Source: Rotaria sp. Silwood1 (lineage: Eukaryota; Rotifera; Eurotatoria; Philodinida; Philodinidae). From it: a stretch of DNA of 64,000 bases. Position 1 is the stretch's first letter. Each line of letters begins with the position of its first letter. The translations under genes and the position numbers were made by a program. Shown here piece by piece: positions 11,117 to 25,100 of the stretch. Under the pieces are notes generated by a model. The model did no database searches. It saw nothing but the letters and a program-made list of their open reading frames with translations, and was not told the origin of the DNA. The stretch covers positions 1-64,000 of the forward strand of contig CAJNOP010000953.1 of NCBI GenBank assembly GCA_905250075.1, in the 5' to 3' direction.

Positions 11117-14100
11117 ATGACATCAACAGAAGACGAAGATCCTTATATTCAAATAGCTAAATTACATTCAGCTAATTTACAAGCAGCTGAATATGGTTTA
11201 GCATTAATTGATGAAAAGAAAGTTTTAGAATTACAACATAAAGAATTAGAAAATGAACATGAATTACTTAAAATAGAATGTGAACAATTAAAAGTACAAT
11301 TAAAAACATTACAAGTTACTAAACGTGAAGAAACATTAAAAGGTGAAACTAATGAAGAAACACTATTAAATGAAAAACAAACACGTGAAAATTATTTAAT
11401 GCAAGAAATTACTCGTCATGAACATGAATTACGTGTATTAAAACATGATAATGAACGTTTACAAACAGAAAATGAAAAAATTTCTTTAAATTATCAAGAA
11501 TTAACTGAACGTATTCATGAATTAGATGAATTAAAAGTCAAATTAAAATATGAATTAAAAGAAACAAAAGCACAAGAACAAAGACTTATTGATGCTAATA
11601 CTGAATTAGAAGAAGATAATGTTGCATTACAACAACAAGTACAAAAACTAAGAGAAAATCTTATTGATTTCGACGGATTAAAACTTGAAAATAAACAATT
11701 ACAAGAAAATGTAAGTTATATTGAGAAAAAAAATTTGTATTGATAATAAAATATTCATTATAGATTGATGACGTACATCGTATGATGAAAGAACTTGAAT
11801 CTCTAAAAGCTATAGCTGAATCTCAATTAATTGAATTACATGATAATCTTCGTGATGAACGAGAACAAAAACACATCTATAAAAAACAATTAGATCATAG
11901 AATTCAACAAGTAATAAAAAATAAATCATTTCTTTTTGTAGTTGATTTATTTATTTTTTTTAATTCAAGGAATCTCGTCGAAATTTAGATTCATTACGTA
12001 TGACATTAAATGGTCATACTAATACACATACAGATGATGAATATTTAATCGAAGGTGATGATGATATTGAAGATGATGATACAAGTCGTGTTCCATCATC
12101 AACTGAATACAGTGATATGCTTGATAATGATCAACAAGAACAGCAACCAGTTGGAAATTTATTTAGGTAAGAAAAAAAAACCAAAAAATCTTTTCCAATT
12201 GAATTTAATTTTTAATTTAGTGAAATTCATGATAATGAAATACGTAAACTTGAACTTGAATGTTTACAATTAGCTCAAATAAAATCATCACTTGATAATC
12301 AATTATTAACAATAAATGAAAAAACAAAAATACTTTCACATAAAATTCAACATCTTATGGATATAGTTATACCAAATAAACAAATATCATCAGAATCAAC
12401 TTCTGATGATACAGATCATCTATTAATAACAGCATTAGATTCTATTGAACAAATTGATTCAATTATTCATAAAAATCTTCATGTATTTAATGGTGATCAA
12501 GATTTATTAAAAAAGAAATCTGATGAACAAGAAAATCTTATTATGAAATTAAAACAAGATATTAATATTTTAATGAAACAGTGCAATGATACACAAACAT
12601 TATTTCATAAGAATCATGACAATTTAGTAAGAATAACAAAAAAAAACACAAATTCTTTTTTTTTTCTCTACTTTTAATTTATTTTATTATTATTTAGTTG
12701 CATATAAGTGAAGAATTAGAAATACTTCATAAACATATTTATACATCGATAAGTTCATCTATCCCAACAAATGATTTTGAAACAAGGAAACAACAATTAT
12801 TAAATTTAAATAATAAAATTATTGATCCAACAGTTAATCAACAAATATTAGATATACTTCAAGAACAAGTTAAACAATTGAAACAATCAGTTGATCATAT
12901 ATTAAGTAATACTAAACAACAGTCAAAAGAACATTTATCTACTAATGAAAATAACAATTCAACTAATGAATTACCTAATGATACCAAAGAATTACAAGAT
13001 CAAGTACGTAATATTTTATAATTAAAGTATTATAAAAATGAATCGAATTTCACTTCTCTTATAACAAAAACTAACAGAGAGGAATCATGTAAAAGATCAG
13101 TTTCCTATTTCTAGAGAAAATTAAAAAAAAAAACATCTAAGTTTCAAAAATCACATTTAATTATAACTGACGTTTTACACTTGTTAACTCTTTCCTGACG
13201 TTTATTCATAGATCTATAAAATAGAATGACTAATTTATTTCTGGCAATCTTCATGAAAAAATTCTCGTGAAGCCAGCTTTATAATTTTGACTATTTGCAA
13301 CTAATTAGTCTAAAGATTTGTAATTGAAAACAAAAATTTCTATGCCTTCGATTAATCAATATGTACGTTTTTTGGTGTTTGTCACGTTTTCAATACACCA
13401 GAGACATCCGTTTGATCCGACAGACATTGTTTCTATTTGTATATGTGATAAAACAGATATACTAACATTCTATATGACATTTGTTCTATTTAGATAATCA
13501 AATTACGTTCATTATTAACAACTAAACGTGAACAAATTGGTACTTTACGTACTGTTCTTAAAGCTAATAAACAAACAGCAGAAGTTGCATTAGCTAATTT
13601 AAAATCTAAATATGAAAATGAAAAATTAATTGTTACAGAAACAATGTCAAAATTACGTAATGAATTAAAATCATTAAAAGAAGATGCAGCTACATTTGCA
13701 TCATTACGTGCTATGTTTGCTGCACGTTGTGATGAATATGTAACACAATTAGATGAACTTCAACGTCAAGTTCATGCTGCTGAAGAAGAAAAGAAAACTC
13801 TTAATTCATTACTTCGTATGGCAATTGAACAAAAACTTGCATTAACACAAAAACTTGAAGATTTAGAAATGGATAATGAACGAGCACATAATACAATTAC
13901 TGTTTCAAAACGAACACATAATTTAAATAATAATATATCATCATCAATGTTAACATCACCTGTTTCTTCGGGATCATCACATGGATTATTAACAACAGCA
14001 TCGGTTAATAATAATACAACTAATACTAATCAGAATACTGGTAATAATGGTCCAATACAAGAAATAAGACGAGGAAGATTCATACCACCAAGAGTAAGTT

Positions 14101-14760
14101 TGAGAATTTCAAAAACAAAACATTTTAGTAATTAATCTACAAATTCACTTATTTTAACAAGATTTAGTATAAGAGTTTGAGTATGAACATAAAAAAGTTT
14201 TATTTAATCATATCATAGTCTATCCACTTGTATCGTTTTGGAAAGGAGGTTTGTATAATTCCAAAGCTTCAATATTGATGTTTTCATTGCTTTATAAAAT
14301 ATTCGACATGATGATATATTATGCATGTTTCAGATGATGCAAGCTCTTGCATCAAGCAAAAATCAACAGCCACAAGACAAACGATAGATAGATATTCAGT
14401 ACGCAAAAATAAAAAATAATAAATACATGATGCGCAATTTTTTCTAATCTTGCTTGATTAAATTATTATTAACATTGATATGCACATATAATGAATGATG
14501 CATGCTTTGGTTTCTGTTTGTCGGATGATACAAAAAAAAAAAAAAAAAACAACGAAACTGCACATAGATAAAATATTGAATAAACCTATCGCATGAAACA
14601 GGTTTTTTTTTCTCATATTAGCGTGTGTATTTTTTACATTCATAATAATAATAAAATTGAAAATTTAATATATCAAATTCATATTTTTTAGGGTCGTCAA
14701 CATAGAGCATTTTCAAGTATAAGTCCACAGACACCAACTTCATCAAAATGGGGTCATTAA
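11117..14760 (+). CDS. BICD: Bicaudal-D homolog, dynein-dynactin cargo adaptor
   Basis: Seven exons: 11117-11710, 11764-11910, 11970-12166, 12221-12626, 12698-13003, 13494-14093, 14692-14760. All joins are GT-AG and in phase, giving 772 residues (human BICD2 is about 820). Almost the whole protein is coiled coil. The N-terminus carries the family's [13 protein letters not shown] block, part of the dynein/dynactin-binding segment, and later [12 protein letters not shown]. The C-terminal cargo-binding coil is strongly conserved ([38 protein letters not shown]). The middle (exons 3-5) is acidic and Asn/Gln-rich and diverges. BICD links dynein to RAB6 vesicles, nuclear pores or mRNPs. Introns 5 (490 nt) and 6 (598 nt) are long; intron 6 holds a possible alternative last exon at 14334-14387. 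The ATG at 11117 sits just after an acceptor. Confidence 0.93.
14334..14387 (+). CDS. BICD: Possible alternative terminal exon of BICD
   Basis: Inside the last intron, an acceptor (TTATGCATGTTTCAG) is followed in the correct phase 0 by 17 codons, [17 protein letters not shown], and a TAG. Joined to exon 6 it would give a BICD with a different short tail. Several animal BICD genes have alternative C-termini, so this may be a real isoform. Confidence 0.4.
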   Translation: MMQALASSKNQQPQDKR

Positions 14761-17700
14761 AATGTATTTTAATTCATTTTTTTTTTCTTTTGTAAATCAA
14801 AAACAAGAAAAAACTAACCATGTGCATTGTTCTTTATTTCTCGTTTTTCGTGATACAGTTTTTTTTTAAATATGTGTATATCCTTGTACTGCTCATCCTT
14901 TATCATTCCGTTACTGTATGTTATGTTTTTTTTTCTCCTTTCGATAGTTGCTTTGCTAGTAGTTGTTCATTTTCTTACTATTGCATTCCATTGATTTCTT
15001 ACTTTTATTATTATATAAAGATCTGTTTTGCAGCTTGGCTATATCTTTAATGGTATGATTAATGCACATTCGAAATGTTATTTGTTTTTTTTTATAACGC
15101 TATGCACGTTTGTATGAGATTGGTTTTTCTTGTTTTGCTTTTGTTAAATGCGAATCTTGCATATATATTTTAGTATGGAAAGAAAAAGAAGAAGAAGACA
15201 ACGCTAGGTGCATGTATAATGTTCATTTTTTCTCTTCTTTTAACTTTTGTTCGCCTTTTGTTTTTTTTTTTTCATTGCGGTTTTTGTTTTATAAATATAT
15301 GCATTTGGAGAATATAACTCATTGGATACAAAGATAATCGTATGAGAGCAAGAGAATGAAGGATTTACATCTGTCTCACCAAGTTCTATAATTGTCAACA
15401 ATTTTTAGTTATGGAGGAATGCATTAGTGTCTAAAACTTTTCAGATTCAATGACAAATTTTTATCTTAAATGTTGATTAGTTATAAAGATAGAAACGATT
15501 ATTTTGAGGTTTTAAAGCATCTCACAAGAGCATGAAGTATTGATATTTCGAACTGAATATCGTTTGCAAACAAGACAGTTTGTTGACAGATATATTGTCG
15601 ACAACATTTCGTCGACTGACATACTGTCGACAGACATATATTTCGTGGACAACTGACTTGATCCACGAAGTATTTTCATCTGTATTATGAACTTTTATTT
15701 AGAACACTTGATAATTGACTTAATTTATGCTCGCATCGAAGATATATCTATTACTCAACTGAATGTCTTAGCATTTTTACAGTTTCTTCGTTCAGTTTTT
15801 CTCGAGTGTAATGTGACCACGAAAGGCAAACAAGTACTTCTCGACGGCGAATAAATTTATACATTGAACATAGATCTTGCTACAGAGAAATACTGGTATC
15901 GCTTCTATTCGACTTTGGTTCACACCTATTGGAATGATAATTCTAAACTATACTCTGGCACTCACGAGCGTCATCTATCCTTACCTGAGTAAATAAAACA
16001 ACTTCATGCATGCTAGAGAAAGTTCAAAGAGTAGAAAATTAAAAAAAACGTGTCTCTAGAGACTTTCATGAATATTTACTTTCAAAAACCTTTTATTTAC
16101 GTTAAATTTCATCGAATATCTAGAGCCGTCGCAATCTTGTCTTCGTTGAAAAAATTCAAATCGAAGCACATCTTTATTGATGTGCACCTTCGTTGCTGGC
16201 TTGCGAATTTAAGGTTTTGTATCCTTCAAGTTGTGCCACAGATCTTCGTATAACATTCAAACCGGAATCGATAACGGATAACTTTGAAAATCTACTTTCC
16301 ATTCTCTCTGAAATTCTTCTCGTTTCCTATGTCTCAATAGTTTGGATGCTTCTTCCATTATACGTAAAGTATTCATTGGAAGTTGCAAAATCTCAAACTG
16401 TCGACAAGTGTGATGAATTAGTGATAATTATTCACCGTTAATCGATGATTTGTTCGATTCTTATGAAGACTTCTGAATGGCAAATGCATCAATTGACTTT
16501 TAGTATGTATTCAAGAAGACGGTGCATGAAAAACGAATATGTCACAGCTAACACTATCTCAAAACTCTTGCACGTCTAATCAAGAAAAAATGATTAGAAT
16601 TCAAAGCAAGACAACACTATCCTTCTCGATATTAGTCTTTTGTCTCTTTCTTCTCACTAAATATTCTTGTTAGTTTACTTCTTATATGTTTCTATCATTT
16701 ACAGATCCTTCCAGACCCTGAATCGATAAAGAAGTAAATAAGCAACAAATATTAAATATCAGAAATCATATATTTCAGTATTAGTGTATGTTAGAGAGTT
16801 TAAACTTTGAAAAATCAAAGCTTTTAGTTAGATATATATGTGATTTAAAAAAAAATGTCATTGACAATTTATCATCAGTTATTATGAAACACTCATAATC
16901 TTTCAATATGACTCAAATGGCTCTTAAGTTTTTCTTTCTGAATGATCTGTTAGTTATCTAAATTTACAATTAACTCTCAAATTTCATCATTTTTCAAGTT
17001 TATTTCTACATACGTATGTCATGTCGACGTATAGATGAGAACAAATCAATGATAAATGTATCGTTTTTGTTTTTCTTATAAGAAAATACTAGATTTATGT
17101 TTATATGATATTCCCTTGGTTCCAACCGATTAAAATATACATTCTTATTGTTAATGTCCTCATTCGTTTATTTAGGTTGATGAGTGACACACACGCTGGA
17201 TATCATCAACCAATATGACAATTCTTCATTAGAACTATCAAAATTCTCTTAGAATATCATTGAGTACGTTACGCAAATATAATACATTTTAACATATATA
17301 CACGCGTTTGCTATTCTATCACCAATATCTGTTAGTAATCTATCATAATGACAATCGATAATTGATGTAGACATCATTGTTTGCACTATTCTGTCCTTCT
17401 AATTGATAAAAAGCATTAATGAAAATCAATTATAAAAAGAAAAGAAACAATCGTTCCATTCGATTTACCATACATTTAAAGTTTTATTTTATTTCATTTT
17501 TATTCGTATATCATATATAATTATCATTCTATTTAAATCATAATAGTTTTCCTGTCATTCTCAGCATGTATCTGTATAAGCAGTAAAGATAAGAATCAAC
17601 AAGCTATAAGCAAAAAGAAAATCAATCAACCGATAATAGAAAATTGAACAGCACAAATGGCACCCTACGAATGGACAACTGCTATATATGGTGCCATTCA

Positions 17701-18702
17701 TATTCGTTATCGAGGATTAATATGATGCTTGATTGACTTCATCATCAACATCTATATCCACTTGTATATATATTCTTTTGTTTCAAATTTCGTGCACACG
17801 ACGACAGATGGCCATACGTACATATACTCCTTATTTCCTGTCGTTCTTTGTCTTGCTTTCTTTATTACACTCTTCACTGTTCATTTAACAAATTCACTAT
17901 CGTATATATACACATACACATTAAAGAATTGAAATCGACTTCCTTTCTCTTTTTGATTGATCATCGAGTTCACAAGGCGCGTCGATCTTCAAAAGATGCT
18001 TTGTCGCGTGTCGCCACTCATCAATTGAACAAAAACATGCACATGACGGTCTCATGAAAAACATGATGATGAGGGAAACTGTACCAGCTGTTATTCTATA
18101 TATATATATATATGTATACGTATATGGATTGTCTTAATTGCTTTATGTCTCTATCTTCAATCTGACGCGCGCCATCGATTTTTGAAGACGAAACATGTTC
18201 ATAGAAGTATGTGTCAAATGAAAAATACATACAAAATGGATAGTTGAATAGGGCATACCAGGGTAACGCCTTAGGAGTCTTAATACTGTTATCTCTTTCA
18301 TTAACAATTCAACACTACTAGGACAAAGAAAGAGAACGAACAAGACAACATGACACTACATTATTGATATATGTGTGAAACTTGTATTACTGATAGATGA
18401 AGAAGGGAAGAAAAAAAGAATACAAATACAGATGGCATCTTTTCCTTTTTTTTTCTCTTTAGCAGATGTCGAAGAGAAGTCATATCGTGCTGAGCATTCA
18501 TTAATGTCATTTGTCAACTCTCTTTCTCTCTTTCTCTCTCGTTCTATCTACTATTTTTTTTTTCATTTTTATCTTGCTCTCCCTTTTCTGTTAATTGAGC
18601 GACGCGTGCTCGTTCCCTGCAGGAGAAAAAAAAAATCTCCGAATCTCATCGTAGTCGTCTAACACGCACATTTCCTGTTGAACAAACTCTACGAGACGTA
18701 AT
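14761..18702. other. 3' UTR of BICD, then gene-poor DNA and 5' flank of the SPSB3-like gene
   Basis: 14761 to about 15340 is T-rich and looks like 3' UTR. 15560-15650 has repeated TGTCGACA-type palindromes. 15700-18350 is AT-rich; frames of 67-82 codons near 16050-16440 have no family resemblance. 18420-18560 is pyrimidine-rich with TCTCTTTCTC microsatellite and is probably the 5' UTR or promoter of the next gene. Confidence 0.4.
15573..15650. repeat. TGTCGACA palindrome cluster
   Basis: Three to four copies of the self-complementary core TGTCGACA or GTCGAC occur at about 20-25-nt spacing. They could be a degenerate tandem repeat or binding sites; no function can be assigned. Confidence 0.4.
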
Positions 18703-19733
18703 ATGAGTAAAAAAGAAGAAGAACAGACGATGTTAGTGGGAAAAATCGATGATGGAAAGAAAAAATCTTACCAACGACGTCGTCAATGGTTAGAAAAAAG
18801 AAGAAAAAGAAAAAGAAAAAGAAGAAGAAGCAACATCATCGACCAGAATCAGAAACATCGGAACGTTAATAATGGTGGTAGTAATAGAAGTACGATTCAA
18901 TCTGTATCAACTTCTATTCTACCACCATTATGTTGGTCATCAATAAGTTTAATATGTCATCTTAAAAGTGAACATTATTTAAAATTTAAAAATTGTCTTC
19001 ATAGTCATTGGAAATGGTCTCAAACAAATAAAATTCATTCTACAACAATATTACTTGATAATAATAAACAAATATTATTTCATCCAAGAACAAGTTCATC
19101 AACACAAGTTATTCTTGCTGATAGACCATTGCCATTAAATGGTAAACATTATTGGGAAATCTATGTGCCTGCTGTTTATGGGACATCAATTATGTTTGGC
19201 ATTGCAAGTAAGTTGATAAGTTCTTTACAATAAGAATAATGCATAATATTATTTAAAATAATTACTTCAATTATATATATATATCTATTTGTTATGTTAT
19301 TTAAGCTAATGAACAACAAATGTTTTCATCTACATTTACAAATCTAATTGGAATTGATCAACATGGTTGGGGACTATCACATCATGGTTTATTATGGCAT
19401 AATGGATTATCATATTCATATTTATCTAAACCAATGGAATCACTTCAACCTGTTTTAATTGGTTTAGAATTTGATGCTGATGCACGAACACTTTCATATA
19501 TAATTAATAATCAATCAATGGGCATTGCATTTCGTTGTATACCAACAAATGTATTAATTTATCCAGCTGTATCATCAACAAGTGCACAAAGTACAATGAT
19601 TCTTAAACATTGTTGTAAGATATGTTCATCTTTACGTGAACTTTGTTTAAAATTAATTAAATCATCTAAATTGAAAGAAAATATTAATAATCAATTGTTA
19701 CCTCGACATTTAATTGAACAATTGATTAAGTAA
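18703..19733 (+). CDS. SPSB3: SPRY domain / SOCS-box protein, SPSB3-like E3 substrate receptor
   Basis: Two exons, 18703-19207 and 19306-19733, join within a Thr codon and give 310 residues. A lysine/arginine-rich N-terminus (about residues 18-45, runs such as KRRKRKRKRRR) looks like a nuclear localisation signal. The SPRY domain follows, with family blocks HYWEIYVPAVYGTSIMFGIA, the Trp-Gly-Leu-Ser core HGWGLSHHGLLWHNG, and YPAVSSTSAQSTM. The C-terminus has a SOCS-box-like segment (SSLRELCLKL, then LLPRHLIEQL), which in this family binds Elongin B/C and Cullin-5. PVYGT, WGLS and STSA match SPSB3 better than SPSB1/2/4. Human SPSB3 directs ubiquitination of nuclear proteins, cGAS among them; the rotifer substrate is unknown. 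Confidence 0.85.
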
Positions 19734-22116
19734 GAACAGTATAATTGTGTTGTTGTATTTTTTTGGTCTATGCTATTCGTAGTCTCATCGTCAGTTGGAT
19801 TTTAGTCGTCTTTTCTTCTTTTTTTTTGTTTTGTTTTCTTTTCTTTTTCTTATGGTCGAGGTCGAGAATGTGCAATGCTCAAAAGATGTATAAAACTAGC
19901 TTTGAAAATTAAAAATTCGTATTTTGTTTTGTTTTCGTTTAACATTCCGTACAAACAGATTTTGTTTTTTTTTTTTTTGTGTTGTTTTTTCATTCATTCC
20001 ATATAATGATCAAAACTAGAGAAAAAAAAAACAAAACTATTATGACTATCATTATTTTTATTGATGTTGTTATGTGTGTCTTTATTATATTTATTGAATT
20101 TTTTTTTCTTTTTTTGTTTCTTCAAAAAAAAAAAACGAGTGCCATCTAGTCAAATGAGATGTTCATGCACAACGTTCATTTCTGTACAAATTGTCTTGTG
20201 TTTGTCTTCTGTTGTTTTTTTCTTATTATATATATATATTATTTGTATTTATGAGCCACGAAAAAACAAAAAAGTATTTAAATAAATATAAATTATCATT
20301 TTAATCATGAAAAAAAAATGTTTGAAAAAGAACAATAGTAGAAGATAAATGAATCATTGTCAATATGTCATAATTAGTCAACATGATAGAATTTTGCATG
20401 AATAATAATTGATTATTTAACAAGGAGAAAAAAAAGAAGAAGAAGAGAAAGAAATGTTTTTGTATGAGTTGTTACATTCCGCTTGAGTTATTCATCAAAA
20501 TCAATGAACTAAACAATGACATGAACAAGAATAATATGAACAGCTGTATTAAACTTCTAAAAATCAATTGATTTCATTTTTTTGAGATGATTCATTGTTC
20601 AAGAAAAACATCTGAAAACGGTCATGTAATTATTGCTGGCGAGTTTAAACGAGCAAATTAGTATGTTGACAGATATAAAACAAATTTATTTGATTCCTTA
20701 TTAACGAGGAAACTATCCCAATTGTAGTTCGCCGTTTGAACTTATATTGGACTGAGCAGCTTTTAGAATTTTTCTGTCAGTTTTGTTGTATACGTAATCA
20801 TCAAATAGGTAAAATGTATTATATATGGTATCAATAGCTAAGTTAAGATAAATTCAATAGTGTAAATAAATCCATAGGAAAGTTTCGATGTAAGATTAGA
20901 AAACTCCTAAAAGAGTTTCAATATGAAATTTTGTCTTGAAATTTTCAACAGAAAAGAATGCTTATTTTTTGAGATTCTATTCATCCAATGAATAATCAGT
21001 TGCTATAGATATGGAACAAAAATCGAGTTCACTGGGAAACTCAGTACCTAGAGAAACGAACATCTTTTTCGGTTGAATTTTCAAGATATTCTAAGGGCCA
21101 TTACACTTAACTGTCGGCAAGATTGCAGAACAAAAATTCAGTAAAACAGTCATTACTCAGTTCCAGAGTTCATATGAGCTCAAACAAACTCTTCTAGCTC
21201 CATCCCATGAATAGTTTTTACATAATAGCGTAACTCTTGATGACTACTATAGTCTTCATGAAAACCATAAAAATTCATCCACTAGTTAACAATTATGTCA
21301 TACATAACCTGTAATTTATTTCTCGGCAAACATATTTTTGACGCGACACATTTTTTTAAAATTCTGTTTTATTATTATGGCATTAATCAACATAGTCAAA
21401 CCTTATAATATAGATACCAATTGCTTCATGTCAATATCTTGTGATAAATAAAAATAGAATATTTCTTAGTATTCGCTCTCGAGTTTAAAAGAGTTGGTTT
21501 TTTTTTGATACTATATAAAAAAAAAGAATTCTATATAATTCGATCGAATAAATATGCAATATTGTTTGCTTAACATTTAGATATGAGAAGATAATCTTGT
21601 CATGCATTCTTTTGAATTTTTTGTGAAGATAATGGATTTTAAAATAATTTTATCTAATATAATGTTAAATAAAAAGACGTCCAAAATTGTCCTCTATGAG
21701 TAGCGGAAAAATCGCAAATTACTAACTGTTCCTATTGTCGTATTATTACAGTTACAACATCCACCTTATGTTTAATTTTGGTACGGACATTAGAAGTATT
21801 TTGTAAGCAAAATAATATCTTGAAGAAGTCATTAGGATTCATTATATTCATTTCGATTGATGTAATATAAAAGAATAACTTTAATCTAGTAAAAAAAAAA
21901 TTGTATGGCTGTAGTTGTTTATTTAAGCAAAAATGTTTTATTCTGTTGTGTTTTCGTGTATACATAAAATAACAAAAAAAAGAGGTAATTTATTGTACAT
22001 GAAGAATCTGTAAAGTTCATGTTGAATGCAATTAAAATCAAACTCTCATTATTATTGCTGTTAAACAACAAAAAAAACATCACATTTTATTTCTGCAATA
22101 AGAAGAAAAATATCCA
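19734..22116. other. 3' UTR then AT-rich intergenic DNA
   Basis: About 550 bp of T-rich sequence after the SPSB3-like stop ends near an AATAAA-containing stretch at about 20280, a plausible polyadenylation region. From 20300 to 22100 no gene, tRNA or strong repeat was seen. Confidence 0.4.
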
Positions 22117-25100
22117 ATGTTTTCAGCTAAGAAACGTAGAACTATTACACCGGTCAAAGATCGAGTTCGTAAAAAAAAAAGATTTTCTTTAAAAACATAT
22201 TAATTTGTTATTTATAGGACCCTAGTGTACTTCTTCGTGAACATATAGTTAAAAATACTGATGCAAGACATATGCTTGTTTCGGAATATGATATTCTGGA
22301 TAAAAAAAAACCAGTATCATTTTGGATGCGAGATCTTACTATTCCACAGTGGCTTTTATTAGTTTTAGTTTCATTGACTATAATCGTATTTACAGCATTT
22401 GCTTTATTTACAGCCATTGTTACATTAAAGAAAGAAACAAATGGTGGTCCATGTAAATCAAATACAGATTGTCGTCGTGATCTTGGTTTAATTTGTAATA
22501 ATTATCGTTGTGGTTGTGCTTATTCACATTTTTGGAGTGATTCATATAGTATCTGTGAAAGAAGACGAATGGTTAATCGAACATGTTATAATGATTCTGT
22601 ATGTGATATATTAGCAAGTTTAGAATGTCAAAATGCTACACTAACGTAAATAAACAAACGAATTTTATTTATTATATATGCATATATGATTTTCATTAAT
22701 TTTCTTTTTCTAGTAGTGGCAGTATTGAATTTAAATGTCAATGTAAAACTTCAATGTCATGGAATGGATATACTGTTAAGTATAATAATATAAAAATTTA
22801 TTTCCTATCTATTTATTTTATTTTAGTGTGTTTATCAAAGTTTATATAATACATCATGTGTTCAAAATGCTAATTGTGATACAAGTCGATATTTATTTTG
22901 TAATTCAACATTACAACTTTGTCGTTGTAATTCATCTATGTTTTGGAATGGAGATTCAAAATCGGGTACATGTGAATATAAACGAACTGTTAATCGTTAT
23001 TGTTATCCATATGATGATAGTTGGTGTGATGATACAGGTCCTCTAGGTCAAGGTCTTGTTTGTACTCAATATTCAAATCCTTATGGAGATGAATATGGTA
23101 AGTTCGATAGAAATAAAATGTTTAAAATTATTTTTCTTTTGAAATATGATCTAAAATGAATCTTGAAGTATACAGATACAAATTTGGAACTTCTTCCCTT
23201 CCGTAGATGTATAAAGTGATGGACAAGAGGCAGATTTAAAAAAAAAAAAATTTTATTCACTTTTGATCTGCTAAGAAATATTTCTGATAAGTTAAAAGAT
23301 ATATAACAACCCAAAAGAATTGGTATACACAGAAAATTATTGTGTTTTTACTATACAAGGTTTCCTAAAAAAATATAGTATTTTTATCTTTCGACAAGAT
23401 ACGTTTATTTTTGTTGTTCTTAAATGTTTATTCTTGAAAAATCGATAACCGTTTTACGTTGACAGAAGCTTTTCAAAAATGCTTGTAGGTTACTTAAGTG
23501 AAAGCTATAACTTCGTTTAATATTACAGTTTGTACAGAAATAATCGATTCCGACAATTTTCAGTATGTTTGAGAAACATCTTATGAAGTAAAAAAAACAA
23601 CTGTTGATTCACCATATATAGTCAAATTCTGATCGTGACTTATCTAATCTGAAATACTTTCAAGCATGTCCGTATTCACTGGAAGTGTTGGTTTTGAAAT
23701 TCTGTCTAAACTATCTTTTGGACTTTTTAAAGATTATTTCATTACTCTCAAACAACAATGTCTAAGTCTATATTCGAAAAGCAAACTAATATCTTGTTTA
23801 ACGCTTTCCAACCACTTGTTATTTATTTATGGAATTTCTGGAGTATTAAGTAAAAGGATGCTAAAGTAATATGTCTCAAAATAGATAGAATAAAACAAAT
23901 ATTCTTATGCTTAGCAACAGCAATTACATCGTATATCGCGTTTCAATCTTGCAAAGATTGTACTGATAGGTTTTTTTTTTGTATAGGTGTATGTCAATGT
24001 TCCACACATAAATTTTATAATGGTAGTGCTTCATTAGGTAACGGATTTTGTGTACCACATCATGTTTATAATGAATCGTGTACATCGACATCTCAATGTG
24101 ATTATCGAATTAATTTATCATGTTCAAATAATCTTTGTGTATGTCCATCAGGTACAAATTATGATTCTTCTATTAATAGTAGTGGTGTTATGGGTTATTG
24201 TAAAATTGCTGCGGGTTATATGGAAAATTGTACAGCTTCTTTAATATGTAGTACATCACAAAATCTTTTTTGTAATTTATCATATTATGGTGGAGTAAAT
24301 ATATTTGGTGTATGCCAATGTAATAGTTCATGGTCATATTGGGATGGTACAACATGTGCAAAAAAATTATCAATTGGTGGACAATGTTCAATTAATACAC
24401 AATGCATTGAAGCAGATGGTCTATTTTGTAGTAATTATACACAATCAATAGGTACATGTGATTGTGATAAAGATCATTTTTGGAATTATACATGTATAAC
24501 TAAACAACGGTATAATACAACATGTTCATCATCTTATGTTTGTGATGATAATCGTGGTTTACAATGTCAAGGTCTTGGTGGTAGTATGTTTCAAAAATGT
24601 GATTGTTATAATACAAGTTATATTTGGGATTCATTATATGTTACAAATCGATCATATACATGTATACCGAAATTAACAAATAGTCAATCAACATGTTTTG
24701 GTGATCTTGAATGTGAAGATTTTAATTATTTAGTATGTAATAATGGTACATGTGGATGTTATTATACAGATTATTGGGATGGTAGTCGATGTCAACCTAA
24801 AAGAAATTATACAGATCCATGTTCAAATACTACACAATGTCGAGATTTTAGTCCCGTTAATTTAATATGTCGTTCTGGTACAACTGTACCACCAGCATTA
24901 CAATGTCTTTGCAATGAAACATCTTATTGGGAAGAATGTGTTCAAGCATGTCTTATTTCGAAAAAAGTATGAATTAATTTATACTTTATTTTTTTTTTTT
25001 GTTTAAACAAATGATTTTACGAGAAAAATCAAATTTCTTTCTTTCTTTCTTTTTTTTTTTTAGCGTCATGAATCTTGTACACTTGTTTCGAATTGTACAA

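Noticed and set aside
20061..20285. Phe/Leu-rich short ORFs in T-rich flanks (also 14820-15337 and 30633-30956)
   Set aside because: They fall in 3' UTR-like poly-T DNA; runs of Phe come from T tracts.
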